The notes under the pieces: generated by a model | Database searches by the model: none | What the model was told of the DNA's origin: nothing | The model's input: the letters and a program-made list of their open reading frames with translations, nothing else | Source: Lewinella sp041392765 | Lineage (GTDB): Bacteria; Bacteroidota; Bacteroidia; Chitinophagales; Saprospiraceae | Length of the DNA: 64,000 nucleotides | Direction of reading: 5' to 3' | Assembly (NCBI GenBank): GCA_041392765.1 | Contig: JAWKLL010000006.1 | Span: 1 to 64,000 of the forward strand | Position numbers and translations under genes: made by a program | Shown: positions 35,992 through 48,663 of the stretch, piece by piece | Layout of the letters: each line of letters starts with the position of its first letter | How positions within the stretch are numbered: the stretch's first letter is position 1

Positions 35992-38711
35992 CTACTGCTT
36001 GACAAAAAACAGGGGATAAACGCCCGTGCGGGTATGCCATTGCAGCAGATAGGTACCCGCCGGCAGGCCAGCGACGGGTAGCGGTATCCGATTTTCACCT
36101 GCCGCCAAGCGCCATTTTTCTTCCCTCAATTTCCGGCCATGTACATCGTGTAGCGTAAGTATCACTTGGTCTTCTGCTTCGAATAGTGTGCAATGCAGGA
36201 AGGCGTTATCACTGGCGGGATTGGGTACGATGCGCCCCGCTAAACGATTGGCAGGCTGGGAAGTGCCGTTTTCAAAATCGTAGTAAATGGTATGTACCGG
36301 TGTCCAGACCTCACTGCCAGCATCGTCTTTGGCACGTGCCTGTAAGCGATAAGCCCCCCAGCCGGGCAGGGTAAATGCAGCCTCATAAGGAGGTGATGTA
36401 TCCGTGCCTACCCAAGTGTTTTCCACAAAAAAGTCCACCCTGTTAATTTCGCCATCCGCATCGAAGGCTTCCGCTCGCATGCTGAGGGTATAGGGCGTGT
36501 CATCTCCCATAAAATACGCTTGGTCGGCAGGCCAGGCCAGATAGGCTGTAGGAATGGCATTGCTCCATACTGCCACATTATCCAAGAAGATGCTATTGCC
36601 CCTGTCGCCTATACTTTCTATTTCTAGCACGATTTGCTGCCCCTGCCAGTCGTTGAGCGGTACGGATTCGGTTCGCCAATGGCTACATTCAGTGGGTTCA
36701 AAATCGGGTTGTGGGGTATGCCAGGTAGCTAGCACCGCACCGCCTTTGTTGTAGATATTGTGAAGGTTGCCATTGCTGTCGCGCAAGTTGACTCTCAACT
36801 CATCGAAGTGACCTTCATGCCTGATAGCATAAGCCACATCGAAGCGCAAAGTGGCTTGGTCTGAGTTGCGGAGGTCGATGGCCGTGCGCAAGAAGGCTCG
36901 GTTGAGCTTTCGAGGTGAAGACCGATGGGGTACGCGCAAGCAAGCACTGCTGCATCCTTCCATTTCCTGCCATTCCCAGGTGATGGTGTCGCCGGGTGAG
37001 GTATGGCGTTGCCACCGAGTGGGAAGCCCCTCATCAAAAGTAGCGGTAAAAGGCTGGTGAGCCTCGAGTACCCGAACGGCGGCCACACGCAACAGGGTAT
37101 CGCTGCCTTGGGGGTTGATGCTGCGCAAGCGCACATTGTATTCCCCGGCTGTGGGTAGGTTACGGATACGTCGGCCTGCGTAGCCAGTACGGGCGTACCG
37201 CCGGGGAAGCTCCAATACCGCGCTTGTCCCGCTTCCGACACATCGGTAAACCTTATGCGGGTAAGCGGTGCCACCTCGAAGGCTGTTTGTCGCCAGTCTG
37301 CCTGCGGCGGGGTATTGTATGACTTCACTTCAAAGTCGTAAAAAGCCACCGGGGCAGGCAGTGGGCGCTGCGAGGTAGTACCGTTGTATGCCGTGGCCTG
37401 TAAGTAATATTGCACCTGACTGCCCGAGGCGAAGGGTGGAAGATTGCCTACCCATTCCCCTGCATCGCTTGCCGCTAAAGGAAGGGGCTGAAAGGTGGTA
37501 TCGGGGAGTAGGCGGTAATGGCATTGTACCGCTTGTATGCCACTTTCGTGGAAGGCGAACACCCGTATGGGTATGGGGATATTGTCGGCGTAGGTGTCGC
37601 GTATGCGCGCATGCTGTATCAACAAAGGCGCATTCACCCCCGCCACTTTGGTAATGCAGTGCGCAGGGCACCCAGCTCATCAATCATATCGTTGCACAGG
37701 ATGCCTCGCACCTTGTAGCCCGGAAAAAAGTGCGGTACGTATCCAAGGCGGCCTCGTCTTGCGGGATACCGTAGATAGGCACCAAAATCATGCCGTTGAT
37801 AAAGACGCTATTCGTATAAGTGAGGTAGTCACCTTGGGGAGGATATTGCCCATTGTCGGCGGGCATTTCCAAGGGCATAATACGGTAAGGACGGTCAAAA
37901 GGCGTGCGATACTGGTGGGTAATCCGCTCCAAATTTTGAGCTATCCACGGCTATCTGCTACCCCTCCGGGTAGTATCCCACGGCGATGGTTTCCTCATCC
38001 ATGAGCCGCAGGTGCATATCCAAATGGTGGATGGTGTCAAACGGCAACCGATAGAGCATCCGATAATCATCGATGCCAAAAAAAACTTGGGCCCACTGTT
38101 CTATTTCCCTCCCCGTACGTCCCGAGTTCTCGCGTAGCACCAAGTCGCTGGAGTAAGCTGTCCCCATTCCGTCCACCAAGAAGTTGCCACCGGTATGTAC
38201 CCAGCGGTAGGGGTTTTCATCGGCATTGTAAAGGGGCAGACCAATGAAATCTGCCAATTCATAAGGCACGAAGTCATCGAGCGGGCGGGCAGGTCGGTTG
38301 TATCGGTAATCGGAAATGCCGCGTTCGCCTACCTTGTCTTGATAGACCGTCCATGGGCCGTAGTCCTGTATCCAAACACTGTTGAAAGAGCCGGGTACAA
38401 AAATAACGCGGTCTAAGGGGATACCTTGGAGGAAAGCTGAAATTGCACAGAGAAGGGGTCATTGGCTAGGATATAGACATCACATTCCTCCACAGCATGG
38501 CGGACGATTTCCGTCAAAATGGCCGATAGGAACGCCAAGCAATCACGAGGGCTTCCACTTCCTCCCATTCGGCCATGGTGCGCACAGCAGTGGGTGGCAA
38601 GTTGGGTTGCACGGTCTTTTCTCCCGGCACACCCGTTTCTTGGCCGAGTAAAGGATACGCCAACCCAGCTATCACCAACAGCACCCACCACGCTAAATAC
38701 CTATTTTTCAT
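35992..38711 (-). pseudogene. Secreted agmatine/peptidylarginine deiminase with T9SS sorting domain, frame-disrupted
   Basis: Frames join to about 900 residues. A signal peptide (MKNRYLAWWVLLVIAGLAYPLLGQ) precedes a deiminase domain of the agmatine deiminase/PPAD family: MAEWEEVEALVIAW, FNSVWIQDYGPWTVY (catalytic Asp), HTGGNFLVDGMGTAYSSDLVL, DTIHHLDMHLRLMDEETI (His/Asp) and DELGALHCITK (nucleophilic Cys). Immunoglobulin-like and MAM/jelly-roll-like domains follow (FTATFDEGLPTRW..., FEVKSYNTPPQADW). The end is a type A sorting domain (RIVPNPASDNAFLHC ... LPAGTYLLQWHTRTGVYPLFFVKQ). Shifts lie near 38515, 38425, 38275, 37950, 37685 and 37190. The enzyme converts Arg side chains or agmatine at the cell surface. 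Confidence 0.88.
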
Positions 38712-38881
38712 AACCGAGTAGTTGGGTTCAACCTTCTCATACTACCCAAAGGATAAACCAGAGCGAATATACGCACTTTTTGGGATAAAAGCAATTTGCC
38801 CTTATAAACAACACACCCCGAATACTTTGCCTTCTGGCGGAAAGTATCCGAGGTGTATTTAACGCTTAAGGCGTTGCCCTT

Positions 38882-41800
38882 TTAATTCAGCTGGAATCGA
38901 ACCACTACCCCTCCTGAAGCATCTGTACGCGGGAAGCTATTAGACACCTTAGGATTGGTGAAGCGATAGTCTAAAAACAACCGCAACGAAAGATTCTTAT
39001 TGAGCTGGTACTCCGCCGACGGGGATACGCTGATAGCCGTAGAACCCCTCGTAGGCTCTGCAATTTCTTGGTCGAGGACTTGCGCAAGGGTAATATCATC
39101 TCGGTAGCTGAAGTTGAACTGCAAATCCAAATCCTGCTCTCCAAGACGGCCACCGTTGCGCCCTTGATTGGGTCGATTGCCTGTCTGTGGCGTGGTAGGT
39201 TCATTGTCATTGGAAGAACGGGCTTTGCTGTTCTTCTTCCTGTCAGGAAGCCGATATTGACGCCTTTCATGACGTACCCAAAACCTGCTGCTATCTCCTT
39301 AGTCCTGTTTTCCGACACCAATTTACTGGTGACATTCAAGCCCACATTGCGCGATTGCTTATAGTCGATATTGAAAGTCATCCCGTTTTGGAATTGCATA
39401 TCCATAGCCAACAAGGGGGCAAAAGCTTCCTGTATTTGCACGTCGGGTATTTCGATGCGCGGCAAGTAGTTGTAGGTATCCGGATCAAGCCCTGCACCAT
39501 TCGGATTATCTCTTAGTGCTACACTGTACAACAAGCTGGTCGCGTAGTTCCCGATGGTAAAGGTGGACTTGTAAGAATGTGTGAGGCTGAAATTAGTGAA
39601 AATTTTCTGGAATGCCTTCACCTTCGACAAGCCATTATAAGTAACGCGCCAATTGGGTTTCCAGCCTGTATTGAACGGATCTAAATCCACTGCATTGGGG
39701 TCTTGACCCGTGTAAGCCGCGATAAAGGCCGGGATCAGCACCTCTTGTTGGTTTCTGCCATAACCTTCGGTATAGCCCTCCGCTGCTAAATCGGGTTCGA
39801 AGTGCAGGCCGCCACCTAAGCGTTGCGAAACAACAGGGCGATAGCTTTGGAAGGTATTGAAAAGGGCAATCGCATCCTCGGTGCTACCACCGTTGAACAT
39901 CGTTTTCAACGCGTTGTAAGATACTGTCAACTGGCCGCCGTAAACAGGCAAGCGGTGTTCAAAACCACCATTATTTTCCTTGTCCACCACTTTGAACGTT
40001 TCCGTGTAGTTTTCTGTGAAGGAATAGTTGCCCTCCACTTCTATGCGGAAATCATTTAAAGGCTCCAAAGTTAGGCGGCCATCATAGCTGATCGTGTAGT
40101 TTTGTATCACTTCGCGGTTTTGGAATACACTTCCCGTAATCCAGTTGCGGTTATTGTACAGCCAGTCATCCTGAGAAGGTGTGCCTGTGTTGGCCGCCGC
40201 CCGATCTGTATCGGAAAGCGTGCGGATGGTAGGTTGCAAACCAGCGGCAAAACCCCAGCCGGGTGCACTGAACCCAGAGGCCATGCCCAGCAGTTGTGGC
40301 GAAGGCGTAAAGCCCGGCACCGTAGTACTGAATTGTTCGGAATAACTGAAGCGCCCTTTCCGTACCAGCAACAGCGGACGAACCAATGCTCTCACCGTAG
40401 GATCTACATCATTCTTGCTGGCGCGGGCATTATCCTTCCCTTCCCGATCTTGTGGTTGTTGCCCACGGCCACCTGACGCAGGAGTCCCCCCTCGTGAAGG
40501 ACGAGCCGGGCGGTTTATTTTCTTCAGGAACGGCACGGAATCGTAGAGTTTATCGAAACTCAAATCGGCTGAAATTTGACGCGTCTGATTATTCTGAATC
40601 ACGTTGCCCAATGAATCTACATTCAAGCTCGCCGCATTCCAGCTGTAGCCTCCTTGGTATTGGGCGCGCATCTGCACCCAGTCCATATAGGGCAAGTAGC
40701 GAAGCGGCAACGTATAAGATACGTTCAACGCATGCTGGTATAGTTTGGGACGCCCCAAGTCGCGAATGTTGTTCCAAATACTATCCCGGCGGAACTGCGC
40801 TCTATCCAAGATATTGGGGTCTTCCAACATAGCCGTTTCGTCTGGCTCGTCGATGACCGCATTGGCGTTGGCATTGAAGTTGAACTTAAGCGATCGGGTA
40901 ATATCCCAGATGAGATCGTAGTTTCGATTCCAAAGGAAGTTCTTGTTGAAGAACGTGTTAAATTGCTCTTGCACCCCAGAGAATCGATATCGCGTCTGTC
41001 GGAAACGTCGATCGAGGGTATTCGTAAAGGAGAAGTTATTGGGCAGCGGATTCAGGTTGATCTCCTTGATGATACGCAACGGCTTAGCCTTCAATCCTTT
41101 GAAAGGCTCCAAGTACTTAGTAGGCCTGCTAAACGTATAATCAAATCCACCTTGGTATTCTTCCAACACATCTTGCTCCACCAGAGGGTCGCTAGATTCT
41201 TGGCGAGTGTAGCCGTAGCTGGCCGTGAAATTTTCAATATCCCAAGGCTTGGGCTTGTCGTCGCCTCCGGCAGCCGTTCGTTCTTTACCGACGTTGGTAA
41301 AGTTGTACGTCACCAAATTCACGATCTCCTGAGCTTGCCGTCTTACAGAATCCCGTACAGCCGCTTCGTCTATCGCATCCAACTTATCTTGCAGACGGAT
41401 ATCTAAATCGTAGGGGTCGTATTCTGGCGTGGTAGTGGTATTCGACCGCTGGGCATAGAAAGGTACACGTACCCCCCAGTCATCCGGGAAGAACTTACCC
41501 AATTCTAGGTTAGTAGCCAAATCATAGCCTTTCACCGACTCCCGGCTGCGCTCTTGCACACCGTTGTCTAAGGCACCAAACCCGATGGTACTGAAATTAC
41601 CCCCTACTGATACAGAACCTAAATCGGCGAGATTCATATCCATACGGGCAATACCCGCATAGCCACCGCGCTCATCCAAGCCTGTCAATCTCAGCTCGTT
41701 GATCCAAACCTCCACATCGTACTCGGCTAAATAGTCTTCGTCCTTCTTGGGGTTGCGCACCCCTATCATCATCACTTTAACAAAACCCAAGTTAGGGTTT

Positions 41801-44800
41801 CCTTTTACCTTAATACGGTGGGCTGTACTGCCGCCATCGGGGTTGTAAATGCGTACAAACTCCTCCTGGTTATCAAATGACACCCCATTGCGTTCGGTCT
41901 TTAACTCTCTTAGGATCGCTAAAGGAAAATCAAACTGGTTGGCGGCTTTCCATACGGCCTCCTTGTATGGAGTGGAGTTGACATCCTGCAACCCTTCAAT
42001 GTCTTCCAATCTTGAAATTTTGAGGGGTATCTCGTACTCGTAATAGTTATTGGTGAAGTCGCTACCCAATCGGATGAAAACACTCAAAGCATCATCGGGT
42101 ACGCGCATTTCCCTGCGCTCTTCGGCGTGGATGAACATCTGTAAGCGCTCATACACACGCATATCGGATTCCGTGTATTTGAAAACAGCTTTAGAGTCGC
42201 CATCACAAAGCCTATCAATACGCAACGATAGCGATTGCTCGTTCTGCAAGGTATTGAAAACACCCAGCGACTGCTCCCGCAAGATCCCTTTAGGAAGGGT
42301 GTAGCCGAAAGGTTGTTTGCTGCTGTTTTCCTCAATGTTCACGGCATCAATTTGAAATCAGTGCCGTCTGGATCGCAGAGTGCCTCGCCTTGGCCAGGGT
42401 CGGACAAGGTGCGGGTGTAGCGCCGCCACTGGTTGCGCACCAACTCGAAACTGGCAAAGCGCAGTGTGACAGGTGCTTCAAAATCCTTCATATACATACG
42501 CATGAAGCGAATGGAGCGGAAGTCTGCGATGCCGCCAATGCTCACTTTATCCGCGCTGTTCAGCGGTACGCGGAAACGATACCAAACACGGCGAGTATTG
42601 CCACTACCATCACCTACGTCCTCCCGTCTGTCGGTGATATAGGGAGTGCGGCGCATATCAATTTCCCGGGGATTGGAAGGGTCGTAGTAGAAGGGTATTT
42701 TGTATTCAAAATAAGACTCGTTCTCATTCAGGGTGTTGTCCCTGTCGAGGTCTTCGCTATCTGGCAGGTTAGTACCAGACTGGCGAAACTCTGTACCTTG
42801 ATTCACCCGAGAGTTTCCTTGTGGGTTGTTGAATTTGCGGTAACGCACCCGCAGCGGATCGCTGCCACTAAAACCCTCCGTATAAAACCGAAAGTTATCG
42901 TTGGCCACATCCTCTTCCAACAAGCTGGTATTGGGGTTGGTAGCCTGAATAGCTTCCACATAATTATTGAAGAAGGCACGTTCCTGCATATCATTCAAGC
43001 CGTCCAAACCTACGTCTTGCAATTCTCTGGCACTAGGGTCATTATCAAAGGCATTGACAATTTGCTGCCCGACAGGCACCAACCCCCAAGCCGTTCTGTC
43101 CACGGGGCGATCGGGGTTATTAACGGGATACCATTTTCAAAAAAGCGACGAGAATCCTGAAGAATGTCTTCGAAATATTTCCAAAATTCAAATACAGCGT
43201 ACCTTCTTTCAGTTCCACATCATCAGCTGGTTGGGCGGCATCCGTTTCCGAAAGGAAAGGAGACAACATCCAGAATTCGACAAATTCGATGTTAGCAGAT
43301 TGGAAGTCATTGGTATTCAATGCCCGCATGATACCCGCCCAACGGGTACCGGGGTCGTTGAGCCTAACGGGAGAAATGGAGTCAAAAGGTTGGTAAGTAA
43401 CCCCTCTTGTGAGGCCGGCATAGCCCCTGGTACGTCGAAATTATAAGGCGCGCTCACCGGGGTAGTAGGACAAGTCGAAGACTTGTACATCCGCCCGCTG
43501 GTTGGGTTGTACATTGCGGAAAGGAAAAACCTCCGTCTGCGGTACTAAGCGCGTATAAGGATTGACATCGTCCTGCCCAGTTCTGGCAATGGGGTCGAGG
43601 CGATACCAGTTCAGTCGAGCACGGTTGGCACCCGAAACTAGCCCCTGTCGGTTGGCCTCAGGAAACATGGAGGGCTTGCCGTGTGGAATACTGGAATGGA
43701 ACCACTGGTTGGTAGGCAAACGCAGGTCGATGGTGCTGGTGCTACCTTCAAAGTCATCGATATAGACAATGCCGTCCTTGTCGCGCTTGCTCTGGTTGAT
43801 CGCTCTTGCGTGTCCAGGGTCGATAGCGGCAAATTCTGCCATAAAATCAATAGAGGAAGCCTCGGTTGTGCTATACAGCGGGAGTTTGTCCACCAATCTC
43901 GTCAGGAGGGGAGCTTCTTTGCTAAAGTTGAAGTCCAGACCGTAAATGCGGTTGTTGATGGGATCGTCTCCTTGGTTTACCTTGGGGGTAAAGGGGCGTT
44001 CAAATAAATTGAGGAAAGTAGCACCAATGTTGGCATTTTTCCCCAGCTCATAATCGGCTCGCAAACCAAGCATGGTCCGATTTTGCAAACCAAAAACAGT
44101 GTTATCTTCAAAAGACACATTGATAGGCACCCCTGATGCCAAGATCGCATCATTAAGAATCCGAATACGGCCCGTAGAATAATCTATCTCGTAGTCCACA
44201 TTTTCTTGTAATTCACGACCTGCCGATACGCGAACCGACCCTTGCGGAATGTTAAATGCTCCCAGCGAAATTTCGGAAGTGACGGACGACTTGTATCTGC
44301 CCTTGAGCACATATCGGTTTTTCTCAGGAAATTCTTTGGCCAAGAAAATAGTTTGGTCATAAAGTTCCTGATAGGTAAAAGAATCCCGTTGCAAGGGGTC
44401 TTCAATCTGACTAGCGAGGTAGCTACCGAAAGGTTCCAGCACGGGGAAAATAATGCGTCCGTTATCAGGATTGATCGTAACCCCTGGCACAAAGTCGAAG
44501 ATACCATCGGGTTGTGGGTCGTTTTGTGTATTTAACCTATCAAGATTGAAAACGCGAATCAACGGTTTGCCCTCCAAATTGCCCCGAGGGATGAATCTTT
44601 TCACCCCTTTCCCCGGGTCTTCGTAGAAAACGTCTAACTGAAAGTCCTCTTGGTTCACCTGATACGCACCGATGGAGTAAACGTTTTTCATCATCAAATC
44701 CCAGGCGGGCACATCCGTACGCTGCGTAGTACTTTTCAGCATTTTAGTAACCAAAACGGTAGAATTCTGGGTCGTGTCGGCAGTAACGCCATCCGAGGTA

Positions 44801-46281
44801 GTCGCAAAAGCACCTACTTGGAAGGGGTCGCCATTATACTTATAGGTATAAGAAACGGCCAGTACCTGATCGGCTTGGAGGGCGATATTCAAAGAAAGAA
44901 AGCCCAATTCGGGATGGAAGGTGTATTCGCGTTGGTTGAGTTTGCGGGCACGCACCTTTTCAAAATCACTCGACTGGCGGAGGTTGTACGGAGCAGCCTG
45001 CAACACAGACACCACTTGGTCGATATTTTGCACATCGGGGTTTTGCCTAAGTAGTTCAATCAAGTTATTGGCGCGGTTGTCTGGCAGGGGTCGTCCGTCG
45101 CATACCTCCCTGTAAACGGGGTCGGTAGAAGCCTGTACCGTAGCGGGGTTGGTAAACCGTTCCGGTTCGCCCAAGTCGGCTAAGGCAACGATATCGCGTG
45201 TGTTTTCTACTTCGTTTCTGTCATTGGTTACCCAAACTTCAATGCGTTCAAGCTTGAAGAGCGTATTCATCTGGGGAAGGTTACTCAACGCACCTTCGTA
45301 CGCATCGCGGTTGTAGTGGGAAAGGAAGAAGTGGCGGTTTTCATCGTATTCATCCGATTTCACCTCAAATTCAGTAACCTGACTACCTCCTTGAATGGTG
45401 ATAGATTCGTTTTGCGATTTTTGTTGGGAAGCAATAGCCGTGAGGCGCAAGTGACCAAACTGCATTTCGGTTTTCAAACCAAAAAGGCTCTGAGCACCCT
45501 GAATGAGCTGTCCGCGCAGGGGCAGGCTCACGTTGCCCGCTTCAATTTTCCGCAAGATATCGTCTTCGCCAAAAGCATCGCTGCCGTAGTCGAGTTTGAT
45601 TTGGTTGTCGAAATCGAAGGTAGCTTGAGTATTGTAGTTGGTATTGAGCTTGAGTTTTTCCCCGATTTGGCCAGACACGTTCATCTGTATCGCCATATCG
45701 AAATCAAAACCACCTGTTCGTTTCTGCCGTTGTGTCAAGATTGGGTTTTCAACATACTGATAGTCAAACCCAAAGGTGAGGTCTATGCTACCTTGCGGTT
45801 GTATATTGATGTCGGTTCCCCCAAAGAGGCGGTCGATGAGGCTGTTTTGTACGTCGATGCCTGCCAAGGGGTCATCCACACTGAGGTTGCTACCCCGATT
45901 GTATCCACCTAATTGGTCGAAGAACCGTTTTTGGTCTCGCTTGCGCGACAATTCCATGTACTCATCGAAGGAGATAAAGGTAGGTGGTCGGAAGAGGGTT
46001 TCGCCAATGCGCTCCGTCACCATATATTGACCACTTTCCGGGTCGTACTCGATGGTCTGCTCTACGGCTGAGGGGTCGTTGAGGTCGAAGGGATTGGTGT
46101 TGGGGTTGGTGATAAAATCGCCTTGCCTGTCCTCTAAAGGAGGCAGGGTATCTTGCGGCGCAACCGTAGTATAACGGGGTTGCCAAGGGTCTTCAAGCAA
46201 GCGATTTCCGCCCCAAGCACTGCGATAACCAAAGATAACCAGAGCAGCAAACGTGCCCGAGAGTAGAAGTTGTCTAATCAT
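38882..46281 (-). pseudogene. sprA: SprA, type IX secretion translocon/gliding protein, frame-disrupted
   Basis: At about 2460 residues this is the giant outer-membrane beta-barrel through which T9SS cargo passes. N-terminal block 43441-46281 (946 codons) starts MIRQLLLSGTFAALVIFGYRSAW. It carries SprA_N features: GSIDLTFGFDYQYVENPILTQRQ, LKLNTNYNTQATFDFDNQIKLDY, QMQFGHLRLTAIASQQKSQNESI-like text, and IDFMAEFAAIDPGHARAINQS. Blocks 42339-43103 and 38971-42342 continue with FNNYVEAIQATNPN, ELRLTGLDERGGYAGIARMDMNLADLGSVSVGG and many C-terminal barrel strands, and the final strands end at 38882. Shifts lie near 43440, 43330, 43110, 42340 and 39130. There is only one copy in the window, so loss of function is unlikely. 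Confidence 0.95.
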
Positions 46282-46451
46282 TGTACTGGCTGTTCAATTC
46301 AATGCCGTTTAATTTGTAACCCGCCCAAGCAGCAAGGGGCAAATCTCTTGCCTCCAACCTTTTCCAGTCTTGGTTGTTACTTTCCATAGAAACGAGCATT
46401 CCCTCCAAAGGGGATGATATGTCCAAAATTTAACAAACAAAATCAACAACA

Positions 46452-47045
46452 CTAAGCCGATAATTCGCGCAAAGCCTGTTTAATCAATAATTCAGGAGTA
46501 GCACCATGATCAGGCTCGCGCAAGATGCGATTGAGTACCTTTTGCACCTGAGGCCGGGCAAAACCCAACGCTACCAAAGCAGATAACGCCTCTTCGCGCA
46601 AGGTATTGTCTTGAGGGCTTGCCAAAACAGGCATATCGCCACCGTCTTTGAGTACTTTGTCCTTCAAGTCTAGGATGATGCGTTTGGCTGTCTTAGGGCC
46701 AATACCCTTGATGCGGTTGAACGTATTGACATCTTCTCCAATAATGGCCCCTCGCAGTTCATCGGGCGAAAGCCCTGAAAGTGCTATTTGTGCGGTAGCC
46801 GGCCCTACCCCACTAACAGAAATCAATAACCTAAAGAGACTGCGTTCCGCCTCATCGGCAAACCCAAACAAGGTATGTGCATCCTCCTTGATCTGCACAT
46901 GGGTCAGCAACCGAACCTGTTCGGCTTTTTCGATCTGTGCATAGGTGTGCAGGCTAATATTGATATGGTAGCCAATCCCCCCTGCTTCAATAACGACGAA
47001 GGTAGGATTTTTGAAGGTAATCAGTCCTTTGATGTAAGTTATCAT
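46452..47045 (-). CDS. ruvA: Holliday junction branch migration protein RuvA
   Basis: A 197-residue DNA-binding subunit of RuvAB. MITYIKGLITFKNPTFVVIEAGGIGYHINIS (OB fold) is followed by helix-hairpin-helix pairs (LLISVSGVGPATAQIALSGL and FNRIKGIGPKTAKRIILDLKDKV) and the C-terminal RuvB-binding domain (REEALSALVALGFARPQVQKVLNRIL). The ATG at 47045 is chosen because the family starts there. The frame is intact. It has its own promoter at 47114-47143 and a hairpin in its leader. Confidence 0.96.
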   Translation of the reverse strand: MITYIKGLITFKNPTFVVIEAGGIGYHINISLHTYAQIEKAEQVRLLTHVQIKEDAHTLFGFADEAERSLFRLLISVSGVGPATAQIALSGLSPDELRGAIIGEDVNTFNRIKGIGPKTAKRIILDLKDKVLKDGGDMPVLASPQDNTLREEALSALVALGFARPQVQKVLNRILREPDHGATPELLIKQALRELSA

Positions 47046-47054
47046 GTTGTGTAG

Positions 47055-47100
47055 CTTGCGATGAAGCAAAAGCTCCCGCGTTGTAGTGCGGGGCTGCTTT
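47055..47100 (-). promoter_or_regulatory. GC hairpin in the ruvA leader
   Basis: On the minus strand AAAGC-AG-CCCCGC ... GCGGG-A-GCTTTTGC can fold into a two-part stem between the promoter and the ruvA ATG. It has a short T-stretch inside the right arm, and might be an attenuator or just an RNA-stabilising hairpin. Confidence 0.3.
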
Positions 47101-47113
47101 CGTTTGCAATCCG

Positions 47114-47143
47114 CAAAGGTAATAAGGATTGTTAAGAAATCAA
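47114..47143 (-). promoter_or_regulatory. Bacteroidota-type promoter of ruvA
   Basis: On the minus strand TTG (47143-47141), a spacer of 19 bases and TACCTTTG (47121-47114) match the TTTG / TAnnTTTG consensus. The ruvA ATG is 68 bases downstream. Confidence 0.75.
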
Positions 47144-47214
47144 TTAGATAAAAGACCGAGACAAGTTGTGCAACAGTGCCGCGATAGCTATCGGAGTGCC
47201 AATGCTTCTCCTCC

Positions 47215-48129
47215 TTAAATATCACTATCCCTCCCTTTTTTTCGAGAAAAAAAACGGCTTATCACCCATCCAAAGGCGGCGGTAGTCCAAAAAGTGAACA
47301 TACCATAAACCAAAGCAGGCTTCACAAAGTCTTCGTTCTGAAGATAAACCGACCCAATGAGGAGCGCCAAGGCAGCATTTTGCACCCCCATTTCGATGCC
47401 GATAGTCATACTGTCTCGGCGATTGATGCCTGTTTGCACGGCGATTTGAAAACCCATCCACATGGCAACTACGTTGAGTAGCAACAAGGGAGGCAGCAAC
47501 TTCACCACTTCTGCCATGGTAATGCCAGAGCCGCCCGCATCGGAGGGGGCAAAAAACTTTATGAGGTACACCAACCCCAACAGGACCACAGCCACTGGGC
47601 GCAAAAAACGCTCCAGCTTGACCGCCTCCCCGGGGCGCTTATGCCGTACCCACAGCCCCAAAAGCGCAGGCAACACAATGACAAAAAATATGTTGCCCAC
47701 CGTACTCCAAAACGGCAACCGAATAGCCGTACCTACCCCCCAATAGTACCAGCTACCCCAATTGACAAACAATGGAATGGTAAGGATGGTAATAAACCCG
47801 CTCAGCGTAGTAAGGAAGATCGTGAGGGCACTTGTACCCCCAAACCAATAGGTAATCACATTGGAGGTGGTACCCCCTGGGGTAAACAGCAACAACAAGA
47901 TGCCAAATTGCCAAGCCACCGGCAACGCAAACGGCATCGCCAGCAACCACCCCAGCAAGGGCAAGAACAAAATCTTCAGCGCCAATCCGGTAATCAATAA
48001 CCGCCCATTGTCCAGCACATAGCGAAAATCCGACAACCGAAGCGATAGCCCTACCCCCAGCATGATCAGCGCCAACACCATTTGCAGCATCACATCTGTA
48101 CCCAACCACGCTAAAACTGTTATTGACAT
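47215..48129 (-). CDS. Bile acid:sodium symporter family (BASS) transporter
   Basis: A polytopic membrane protein of about 304 residues, with nine or ten hydrophobic helices. It contains LLLLFTPGGTTSNVITYWFGGTSALTIFLTTLSGFITILTIP, the GG-SN signature of the BASS/SBF fold, and EMGVQNAALALLIGSVYL, the second crossover motif. Sodium-coupled transport of an organic anion is expected; the substrate is unknown. The ATG at 48129 (MSITVLAWLGTDVM) fits the first helix; a longer frame to 48171 is less likely. The end (ISRFFSRKKGRDSDI) is cytoplasmic and basic. The frame is intact. Confidence 0.88.
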   Translation of the reverse strand: MSITVLAWLGTDVMLQMVLALIMLGVGLSLRLSDFRYVLDNGRLLITGLALKILFLPLLGWLLAMPFALPVAWQFGILLLLFTPGGTTSNVITYWFGGTSALTIFLTTLSGFITILTIPLFVNWGSWYYWGVGTAIRLPFWSTVGNIFFVIVLPALLGLWVRHKRPGEAVKLERFLRPVAVVLLGLVYLIKFFAPSDAGGSGITMAEVVKLLPPLLLLNVVAMWMGFQIAVQTGINRRDSMTIGIEMGVQNAALALLIGSVYLQNEDFVKPALVYGMFTFWTTAAFGWVISRFFSRKKGRDSDI

Positions 48130-48157
48130 TGGTATGTGAAGTTTAGGAAACCCTGAC

Positions 48158-48567
48158 TTATAAGGAATCAATTTCAGTCACATGAATAACAAAAGCTCCT
48201 TCTATTGGGTGTATCGCTTCAAATATACCACATGCGTCTCTTGCCTCACCTGAAAACTTGACTTGCATGCCTGGTCTTCGAAAACTGGAATCAAGATCAC
48301 ACGTGAGGAAAAGAATATAAGAGTCAAAGGATGCTTCTACTGATATATTAAAATCACTATTAATGCTTCCTGAAACGTCTTCTACTCGCAGGCGAGAAAC
48401 CCTTTCGTTTGAGCATTTTGCAAGGTTACAGTCATTAGAAGATGTATTGTCTAAAACAGTGACACCTTCGGGGAAGTCAATGGACGGAAGTAGGTTTTCC
48501 TTGTCTTTGCAAGAGAAAACACACAAGCAGAGCAGCAGGGGGATAAAAAAGGGTTGCGCTTTACCAT
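48158..48567 (-). pseudogene. Lipoprotein of unknown function, one frameshift in the signal peptide
   Basis: The ATG at 48567 starts MVKRNPF. One missing T in the TTTTTT run near 48550 then restores FIPLLLCLCVFSCKDKEN, a lipoprotein signal with Cys after VFS. The mature part (LLPSIDFPEGVTVLDNTSSNDC, VSGSINSDFNISVEASFDSYI, GIFEAIHPIEGAFVIHVTEIDSL) is intact to 48158. No family is recognised. It may share a transcript with the BASS gene 28 bases downstream. Confidence 0.65.
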
Positions 48568-48663
48568 GTTGTTTTTTGTTATGTTAGGGAGTATTTGCTG
48601 TTTTATTGGGGGTTTATATGACCGTACCTTTCTACAGTATATTAATATTGATTTAAGGAAAGC

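Noticed and set aside
42390..43160. 256-codon plus-strand frame
   Set aside because: Antisense to sprA; no family features.
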